In this document: positions 13,891 to 19,114 of the stretch, in pieces
Layout of the letters: every line of letters begins with the position of its first letter
How positions within the stretch are numbered: position 1 is the first letter of the stretch
NCBI GenBank assembly: GCA_007125875.1
Contig: SLCI01000208.1
Span: 1 to 19,114 of the forward strand
Reading direction: 5' to 3'
Source: Kiritimatiellia bacterium
GTDB taxonomy: Bacteria > Verrucomicrobiota > Kiritimatiellia > SLAD01
Length of the DNA stretch: 19,114 nucleotides
Notes under the pieces: generated by a model
Told to the model about the DNA's origin: nothing
What the model saw: only the letters and a program-made list of their open reading frames with translations
Databases searched by the model: none
Translations under genes and position numbers: made by a program

Positions 13891-16554
13891 TTACCACTCC
13901 GTGGCCCAAACGCGAACTTCGCCAGGAGCCAAGAGCACCTCGGTAATTCCTGCAGATACCGTCTCGCCGGACATCACATCAATCCACGATGTGTGATCGT
14001 TCAGCGACAAGGAGGCCTCCACAGGTGCGCGTCCGAAGTTTAGCGCAACCTGTACCTGATCGGGCGCGTTGTCCCGTTCGAAGATCGCAAGTCCGGTCTC
14101 TGCATCAGCGACGTGAATGTGAACGTTATCGCCACGCAACGCCGGATGCTGCACACGCAAGTGAACGAGGGCACGGGTGATTTCTTTCAGGCGTCGATTG
14201 GGCTCCTGCTCGAGATACTCCCAGTTGAGAGGGTTCCAGCCCACATTCTTAACTGTATCTTCACCCCATTCCTGACCCGCATAGAGCATCGGAATGCCCG
14301 GTGTCATCAAGGGCAAGGCGATGGCCATCGCCGCACGCCGGAAGACTTCATCCTCATCAAAACCTGCCTCGCGCAGTTCTCGGACAACACGCTCTTCGTC
14401 ATGGCTTTCGGTGTAGGGGATACGCTGTAGAGAATGTTCAAAGCCTACTTTGCGTCCATCCAAGTTTTCGGCCAGCGCGGCGGGATTGAGCTGAGCTCGC
14501 TCGATCATCTCGCGAATACGCCAGCGATACTCCGCATGCCAACCGGTATCCATTTCAGTGTCGGTAATGAGGGGTGGCTCGATCGGAAGATGTTCGGCGA
14601 TCTGGATGTTATACTGATCGGCCTGACGCGCGACATAGGCGAAGAGGCTCGCACCCCAATCGTTGTAGCCCTGCCAGCCGGTCCAACGAGTCGCGTCATA
14701 GCGGAATCCGTCAATGCGGTACTCTTCGATCCAAAAACGAATCACGTCTGCGACCCAACGCTTAACCGCAGGAGACTGTTGGTCAATTTTCGGGAAGCCC
14801 CAATTGTGACCATGATACTCGCGGAAATAGGGACTCGCCTCATAATCCGCTCCATATAATTGGTACAGTGGGGAGGCCCATTCGGCATGATTGAGAACCA
14901 TATCGATGATCACCGCCATGCCTCGCTGATGTGCGGCATCAATCAACTGCTTGAGCTCGTCTGGTGTACCGTAAAGCTGCTCGACCCCAAAATGGAAGGT
15001 CGGGTTATAGCCCCAGCTTTCCTCGCCCGGCCATGGATGCCACGGCAATGGCTCAATCGCGTTGAAGCCGAGATCCTGAATGTAGTCCAGCTTCTGGATC
15101 ATTCCGAGGAAGCCTTCACCCGGAACAAAATCTTCAATGAAGAGCTCATAGATAACCAAGTCTTCCAGGGCAGGACGCTGATAGTCGGTGGCTGTCCACT
15201 CAAACGGCTCCGCGCCCACGCGTAGCACCGTACGCGCATCATGCGGTAGCCAACCTTTTTCGCCATCGGGAGTGCTCCAGTCGACCTCGCGCGAATAAGG
15301 GTCCGCTAAGCGCCGTGCACCTTCGATTTCAAATTGATATTGCCAGACACCCGTCTCGAGTGGTCGGGTCAGCCACCAGGTGCCATCCGGCGATAGATGC
15401 ATACGGTCGGCATCTGGATCCCAGCAATTGAAGTCACCAACCAAAGAGATGAAACGCTTGCCTGGCGCATACAGCGCGAAGGTCACGGTACCATCCTCAT
15501 TGTCTGTGGCGCCGAACGCAATGTCTTCCGGAGCCGGTTTGCGCTCATCGGTGGGAACATGCCAAAACGTTTTCGAGTCAATCACAGCATGGCCATCGAT
15601 CTCTGTCCGGGCAATTAATTCGTAAGGACCAAAAGGCAGCCGTGAGAGATGAATCAGGCGTTCGAAAGGAGGCTCTGACACTACGCCGATACGCTGTCCA
15701 TTCAGCCACCACTCCACCAATTCGGCTCCTTCAGCATGGGCCGACACCGTTAACTCATCGCCTGCAACCTCATCAGATATTGGCTCGGTGATCTGAAGCG
15801 CGTCATCCGCCGTAGTATCGGACCAGTCGATTTTCACGTTATAATTGCGGCCACCATCCGTATCCCACTCATCGCCCCAATTAGCGGCCATGTGCAGCGA
15901 GTGGATGACTTGATAGCCTTGATCGAAAGGCCCGATGTACACGATGGAGTTGCCGTTGTCATCGGGCGGCGGCAGGGCCGTATTCAGTCCAACACCATCT
16001 TCCGCCATATAACTATTGATCGGCCAGTATATGGGGTGAATCGGCGTCCAGGTGCCGAATTCGGAATTGGCACCCCAGCGCAAACGACCGTCCGGCTCGC
16101 TGTCTCGTACGATGACCTTAATAACATCGGAAAACGTGGGCGATTCGGGCTCAAAACTGATTCTGCCTTGGCTGATTTGGATAAGATAGTCGTCGCCATT
16201 GTTATTGTCCCACGTGCCATCTGCGCGCAAAATCGCGAAGACAACGCCCTCGGCAACTTGATTGGTATTATCAAATGGCCCCAAGACGACTCGACTATCT
16301 TCAAATGGAGTACGAATGGCGTTGCCGTAGAGTGTGGAGCCCTCAGGGCGATAATCGGCAATGGGGCGAACCCAGCTGACCTCATCCACATTAACAGCCC
16401 AATGCAACACATCGCCACCCTCAAGCGTCGGCAGATGAATTTCAACAGTCTCGAAACGCGACGGCACGCGCGGCGACCATTCAGGATGAATACCCGCAAG
16501 GGTTATCATGGGCAAAACAAGTAAAACGAAGACAAGATACAGATGTTTTTTCAT
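13891..16554 (-). CDS. Secreted multi-domain alpha-amylase (GH13)
   Basis: Exported glycoside hydrolase acting on starch, glycogen or related alpha-glucans; 887 residues. Residues 1-20 form a signal peptide (MKKHLYLVFVLLVLPMITLA). Two tandem starch-binding-like modules follow (about 25-130 and 131-243), each with L-x-W-(A/G)-x-N, a (V/I)-x-(L/I)-GPFD strand and an end such as DGTWDNNNGDDY, which recalls CBM25. Next are an Ig-like module (about 255-334), a CBM48-like module (about 343-425, VGDFNCWDP) and the GH13 barrel from about 465. The four GH13 regions are intact: DMVLNH (551-556), DGFRYDATR with nucleophile D620, acid/base E654 in IAEH, and D719 in ESHDE. A C-terminal beta domain ends the chain. 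It is divergent from the CPBP gene and co-directional with the aminotransferase. Confidence 0.92.
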   Translation of the reverse strand: MKKHLYLVFVLLVLPMITLAGIHPEWSPRVPSRFETVEIHLPTLEGGDVLHWAVNVDEVSWVRPIADYRPEGSTLYGNAIRTPFEDSRVVLGPFDNTNQVAEGVVFAILRADGTWDNNNGDDYLIQISQGRISFEPESPTFSDVIKVIVRDSEPDGRLRWGANSEFGTWTPIHPIYWPINSYMAEDGVGLNTALPPPDDNGNSIVYIGPFDQGYQVIHSLHMAANWGDEWDTDGGRNYNVKIDWSDTTADDALQITEPISDEVAGDELTVSAHAEGAELVEWWLNGQRIGVVSEPPFERLIHLSRLPFGPYELIARTEIDGHAVIDSKTFWHVPTDERKPAPEDIAFGATDNEDGTVTFALYAPGKRFISLVGDFNCWDPDADRMHLSPDGTWWLTRPLETGVWQYQFEIEGARRLADPYSREVDWSTPDGEKGWLPHDARTVLRVGAEPFEWTATDYQRPALEDLVIYELFIEDFVPGEGFLGMIQKLDYIQDLGFNAIEPLPWHPWPGEESWGYNPTFHFGVEQLYGTPDELKQLIDAAHQRGMAVIIDMVLNHAEWASPLYQLYGADYEASPYFREYHGHNWGFPKIDQQSPAVKRWVADVIRFWIEEYRIDGFRYDATRWTGWQGYNDWGASLFAYVARQADQYNIQIAEHLPIEPPLITDTEMDTGWHAEYRWRIREMIERAQLNPAALAENLDGRKVGFEHSLQRIPYTESHDEERVVRELREAGFDEDEVFRRAAMAIALPLMTPGIPMLYAGQEWGEDTVKNVGWNPLNWEYLEQEPNRRLKEITRALVHLRVQHPALRGDNVHIHVADAETGLAIFERDNAPDQVQVALNFGRAPVEASLSLNDHTSWIDVMSGETVSAGITEVLLAPGEVRVWATEW

Positions 16555-16633
16555 AGGCTTACACTCGACTCAAGGTTACAGTTCGGGCTTGTTATTCCAA
16601 TCGGGTACAGGGCAATTAACCATAGACATTTTT

Positions 16634-17413
16634 ATGAGGCAAGCTGAACAGGACAAAAAAGGTGGCCGCTTACTCAGCGAAGAAGAGTGGCAAGAGCATC
16701 AGGAAATTAAAGCAGCGACGTGGGGCCATGTCGCGCCCTTTGTTTTTTGGATTGCCTGCATATTCCTAGTCGGACAATTCGCGCTGGCCGATGATTCAAC
16801 GGTACGCGCATGGGTATATGCGGCCCAAACGTTTGGTGGTTTAGCGTTGTTTCTCTATTTCCGACCGTGGCGTTGGTATCCGCGCTTGAACGTAAACAAC
16901 CTGCCCTTGGCATTGGCCGTTGGTCTTGTCGTTTTTGTCATCTGGGTATTACCGGAAGCGCACTGGTTAGGTGATCGCTTTCCGGCATGGCGACAGTTCT
17001 ATCTGCAAATCGCGATCCTGCCGCCTTGGTCAATACCCGATCCGGTCGAATCATCACCGTTTGCACCCGCTGTCGCTGGATGGCCCTTGGTCATGATTCG
17101 TATTGCAGGGTCCGCTTTTGTGATTGCGATCATTGAGGAGTTCTTTTGGCGTGGCTGGCTTTATCGCTGGTTACTCGGGCGAAACTTCTTAAAGGTCGAC
17201 CTGGGCACTTGGCATACGGGCGTCTTTTTGGCGGTAAGCGCGGTTTTTGCGGTTGAGCACATGCAATGGGCCGTTGGGTTTATCGCCGGTATCGCCTATC
17301 TATGGTTAATGATTCGCACACGCGATATATGGGCCGCTGCGATTGCGCATGTGTTGACGAACTTCTTGCTCGGTATTTATGTGGTGGCGTTTGAGAAGTA
17401 TGAGTTTTGGTAG
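16634..17413 (+). CDS. CPBP-family intramembrane protease (CAAX/Abi type)
   Basis: Integral membrane glutamic protease of the CPBP (Abi, Pfam PF02517) family, 259 residues from the ATG at 16634. Motif 1 is EEFFWR with E168, E169 and R173 (EExxxR), motif 2 is FAVEH with H209, and motif 3 is HVLTN with H239 and N243 (HxxxN), so the active site is complete. Several hydrophobic helices span the chain, starting at about 33-50, after a charged cytoplasmic N-terminus. The LNVNNLPLALAVGLVVFVIW segment and overall size recall the subgroup tied to exosortase/PEP-CTERM systems; no exosortase is in the window, so this is only a hint. A longer frame from 16508 would run back into the divergent amylase gene and is unlikely. 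No clear ribosome site is seen. rsmI follows after six bases. Confidence 0.85.
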   Translation: MRQAEQDKKGGRLLSEEEWQEHQEIKAATWGHVAPFVFWIACIFLVGQFALADDSTVRAWVYAAQTFGGLALFLYFRPWRWYPRLNVNNLPLALAVGLVVFVIWVLPEAHWLGDRFPAWRQFYLQIAILPPWSIPDPVESSPFAPAVAGWPLVMIRIAGSAFVIAIIEEFFWRGWLYRWLLGRNFLKVDLGTWHTGVFLAVSAVFAVEHMQWAVGFIAGIAYLWLMIRTRDIWAAAIAHVLTNFLLGIYVVAFEKYEFW

Positions 17414-17419
17414 GGTTCA

Positions 17420-18136
17420 ATGAACGCTGACCAAGCAGAGCCTCAAGACGACCAGGAAGCGCTCAAGGTCGGACTTTATGTAGTCGGTACCCCGATTGGC
17501 AATCTCAGCGACATCAGTATCCGTGCCCTCGATACTTTACGTCAAGTCGACGCCATCCTCGCAGAAGACACGCGACACACCCGTAAACTGTTGACGCGGT
17601 ATGAGATCGCGACGCCTATGATTAGCTGTCACAAGTTTAACGAGGCGCAGCGCTCGCAACAGATTGTGCATCGCATTATGAGTGGCGCGGCGTTGGCCTT
17701 AGTGAGTGATGCCGGTATGCCGGGTGTATCGGATCCGGGTGCGCGCGTTGTGGACGCTTGCCGAGCGGCGGGCGCGCCGATCTATGCCGTGCCCGGGCCC
17801 AGCGCGATCACAACCGCGATCTCGCTGTGTGGGTTTGCCGAAGGCGGATTCATTTTTCTCGGCTTCTTGCCCAATAAGTCAGCGGCCCGGCGCCGCATTC
17901 TTGCACAGTGGCTGCCGCAGGAGTTACCGATTGCGGTCTATGAATCGCCGTATCGCGCCATCAAGTTGATCACCGAACTCGCAGAGCTGGCACCTAATCG
18001 CCAAGTATTCGTTGGACGCGAACTCACCAAACATTATGAGCAATCCCTCGTCGGGACCCCCGCCGAAATCTTGGCCGTGTTTGAGCAACGCTCGACAAAA
18101 GGGGAATGGGTGATCGTCATCGGGCCAGAGCGATAG
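17420..18136 (+). CDS. rsmI: 16S rRNA (cytidine-1402-2'-O)-methyltransferase
   Basis: RsmI uses S-adenosylmethionine to methylate the 2'-oxygen of C1402 in the ribosomal P site, together with RsmH giving m4Cm. The 238-residue protein is a tetrapyrrole-methylase-fold enzyme. It has LYVVGTPIGNLSDIS (19-33), the AEDTRHTRKLL block, LVSDAGMPGVSDPG for SAM binding, VPGPSAITTA, FLGFLPNK, VYESPYR and FVGRELTKHYE, all standard for the family. The ATG follows a TAGGGT ribosome site overlapping the stop of the CPBP gene, so the two are co-transcribed. The C-terminal extension found in many homologues (E. coli 286 residues) is missing; the chain stops after GEWVIVIGPER, as in shorter members. Confidence 0.95.
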   Translation: MNADQAEPQDDQEALKVGLYVVGTPIGNLSDISIRALDTLRQVDAILAEDTRHTRKLLTRYEIATPMISCHKFNEAQRSQQIVHRIMSGAALALVSDAGMPGVSDPGARVVDACRAAGAPIYAVPGPSAITTAISLCGFAEGGFIFLGFLPNKSAARRRILAQWLPQELPIAVYESPYRAIKLITELAELAPNRQVFVGRELTKHYEQSLVGTPAEILAVFEQRSTKGEWVIVIGPER

Positions 18137-18286
18137 GGCGAATTCGCTCGCACACTTTCAATCGGCCTGCTGCTCATAATCTTAATCCTAATCGTACGTT
18201 TAATCGGTCTTCTGCACCGAGCCACTGTCACGGGCTTCATTAGAAGTGGCTGCTTGCGGCGAGAGCTGTTGGTTGGGATTGAGATC
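18137..18286. other. Non-coding stretch after rsmI
   Basis: No gene with support is seen here. A small palindrome GCGAATTCGC lies just after the rsmI stop. Around 18175-18205 is a run of related TAATC/CTAATC-like words (cataatcttaatcctaatcgtacgtttaatc), a low-complexity pattern seen between genes in some bacteria. The open frames on either strand have skewed composition and no recognised family. Confidence 0.5.
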
Positions 18287-18322
18287 TCTCGACTTCGCTC
18301 GAGATGACCTTTTCTTTTTTTT
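18287..18322 (+). terminator. Terminator-like hairpin and T-run after rsmI; dispersed-repeat type
   Basis: TCTCGA (18287-18292) - CTTCGC - TCGAGA (18299-18304) forms a 6-base-pair stem, followed shortly by a T-rich tract with eight T at 18315-18322. It could end the CPBP-rsmI transcript about 150 bases after rsmI. The sequence around it (ATCTCTCGACTTCGCTCGAG) is of a kind often found between genes in many bacterial genomes, so it may also be one copy of a dispersed hairpin repeat. Confidence 0.5.
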
Positions 18323-18480
18323 GGGGCGGTCCATTGGCGCGGCTCGGCAGCGCCTCGCCCTGCCGTCGCGTGATGGGACCGGTAGGGCGAATCCTCCGGA
18401 TGAGCCGAGTCCGGGATCTGCTCATGCTGGACTCATGTTCCATCGCTTACGACACTCGCCGACCGCAGAGGGTCGGCCTA
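18323..18480. repeat. Intergenic stretch with imperfect hairpins, probable dispersed repeat
   Basis: No gene is supported. One hairpin is GGC-GA-ATCC (18386-18394) / GGAT-GA-GCC (18398-18406), whose internal loop is a symmetrical GA/GA pair. A second is GCCGACC (18458-18464) - GCAGAG - GGTCGGC (18471-18477), a perfect 7-base-pair stem that stands just before the group II intron. The hairpins and low coding potential suggest repeat or REP-like DNA. Copy number cannot be judged from one window. Confidence 0.4.
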
Positions 18481-19114
18481 GTGTGCTTGGCATGACATGA
18501 ACCTATTAAGTTGAAAGGAACTTAACGGAGCTGATGACGGCAACCGTAGCCGGACGCAAGGCCGAACCGTGAGGGTAAAGCTGAAAGAAGCGCGAGGCAA
18601 AACCACGACCGTAGGAACACGAACAGACAGTGAGGCCTGCCACGGGAGACGAGCTTGCTAGGGAAAGCGAAGTCCAAAGGTCATCAACGAAACGTGGGTG
18701 GTAGAGTCTGACGGCACGTGGTGAAAGGGTCATGTCTTACCCAAGGAGATCTCGGCGGTGAGAGCCGCCGAGAAGTCAGCAGAGGCCATAGTAGTGCAGA
18801 TAATCTGCGAAAGCAGATTGGAGCGAAGGGCCGAAGGAGAGGAGAAGTGACATAAGCGGAGTCTTCGTTGTCCGCGCAAGCCACCTGAAACCGGGGGACG
18901 TGACAACTACGGTCGCCATCCTCCGGCTGCCAACAGCCCAAGCGGTGAAGCCGCGGTAAGCTGGAAGCGGGACACAGGCAAGTGGACGACGAGGCACGAG
19001 GCTGAAAGAGAAGTCATGAATGAGCAACTGATGGAAGAGATGGTGGATGAGGCGAACGCCCGCCGCGCCTACGAAGCGGTGAAACGCAATCGAGGTGCAG
19101 CGGGCATCGACGGC
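18481..19114 (+). mobile_element. Group II intron, 5' part (runs off the right edge)
   Basis: From about 18500 to 19015 the sequence is purine-rich and full of short complementary arms, for example TTAAGTT-GAAAGG-AACTTAA at 18506-18525 and CTCGGCGG-TGAGAG-CCGCCGAG at 18751-18772. It leads directly into a maturase-type reverse transcriptase. That is the layout of bacterial group II introns, where ribozyme domain I precedes the protein in domain IV. The 5' boundary is uncertain: GTGTG at 18481 fits the GUGYG consensus and follows the stem-loop at 18458-18477, but a start 10-20 bases later is possible. The 3' exon and domains V/VI are outside the window, so the class cannot be fixed. Confidence 0.75.
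19016..19114 (+). CDS. ltrA: Group II intron reverse transcriptase/maturase, N-terminus
   Basis: The first 33 codons of an intron-encoded protein that would combine reverse transcriptase, maturase and perhaps endonuclease activity for splicing and retrohoming. The start MNEQLMEEMVDEANARRAYE leads into VKRNRGAAGIDG, the well-known N-terminal signature of bacterial group II intron RTs (form NKGAAGVDGM). The ATG at 19016 follows AAAGAGAAG as ribosome site. All catalytic motifs (YADD box, domain X) lie beyond the right edge, so integrity cannot be judged. Confidence 0.88.
   Translation, partial: MNEQLMEEMVDEANARRAYEAVKRNRGAAGIDG

Noticed and set aside
15892..16524. A 210-codon open frame on the plus strand opposite the amylase
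   Set aside because: The amylase frame is complete with signal peptide and domain motifs across the region. The opposite frame has no recognisable family and no ribosome site.
16508..16633. A longer N-terminus for the CPBP protease
   Set aside because: It would overlap the 5' end of the divergent amylase gene and adds residues without membrane or family features; the start at 16634 is more likely.
18240..18500. Open frames on both strands in the rsmI-intron gap
   Set aside because: They translate hairpin repeat DNA into composition-skewed peptides of a kind often mis-annotated. No ribosome site or family.
1..19114. CRISPR arrays, tRNA or rRNA genes, prophage or defence genes
   Set aside because: No spaced identical direct repeats, cloverleaf with CCA-type ends, rRNA core strings or phage/defence motifs were seen on either strand by reading. 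A covariance-model scan was not possible.

Overview
The window is a gene-dense stretch of a bacterial chromosome, moderate in GC, carrying mostly housekeeping genes. The mix includes a Lys/Ala/Pro histone H1-like protein, an ABC-class ATPase relative, a CPBP membrane protease, a class IV aminotransferase resembling plant enzymes, and hairpin-type intergenic repeats. This suggests a Gram-negative bacterium, possibly of the PVC superphylum (Verrucomicrobiota/Kiritimatiellota). That placement is an inference from family flavour; no rRNA or other decisive marker is present.

Layout from left to right. (1) 1-266, minus: 5' part of a farnesyl/geranyl diphosphate synthase (ispA), running off the left edge. 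(2) 384-3612, plus: a likely operon behind a strong sigma70-type promoter, with an FmdB zinc ribbon, a membrane-anchored zinc-ribbon protein of unknown role, an ABC-class ATPase with a degraded P-loop, and D-aminoacyl-tRNA deacylase (dtd). (3) 3614-4678, minus: a lone dTDP-glucose 4,6-dehydratase (rfbB), convergent with dtd and divergent from prfB. (4) 4883-10103, plus: a compact six-gene unit prfB-trpC-trpF-trpB-yicC-gmk in which every junction overlaps. prfB needs a programmed +1 frameshift at CTT TGA C. trpA does not follow trpB. (5) 10296-10619: the histone H1-like gene with its own promoter, leader hairpin and a strong bidirectional terminator. (6) 10909-12931, plus: nrdR, an unknown protein and prmA. 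A candidate NrdR box lies within a putative nrdR promoter. (7) 12921-16554, minus: a two-gene unit of a secreted multi-module GH13 alpha-amylase followed by a class IV PLP aminotransferase, converging on prmA with an 11-base overlap. (8) 16634-18136, plus: CPBP protease and rsmI, divergent from the amylase. (9) 18137-18480: no gene; short hairpin repeats and a terminator-like structure. (10) About 18481 to the right edge: the 5' part of a group II intron, with the first 33 codons of its reverse transcriptase/maturase.

Functionally, the prfB-gmk unit joins translation termination, tryptophan synthesis, RNA decay (YicC) and GMP phosphorylation. Three other genes act in translation or ribosome modification (dtd, prmA, rsmI). 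The amylase is the one clearly exported catabolic enzyme. I did not find a defence system, CRISPR array, tRNA or rRNA. The most notable items are the degenerate ABC-class ATPase beside two zinc-ribbon proteins, the RF2 frameshift, the NrdR-box candidate and the group II intron next to a hairpin.
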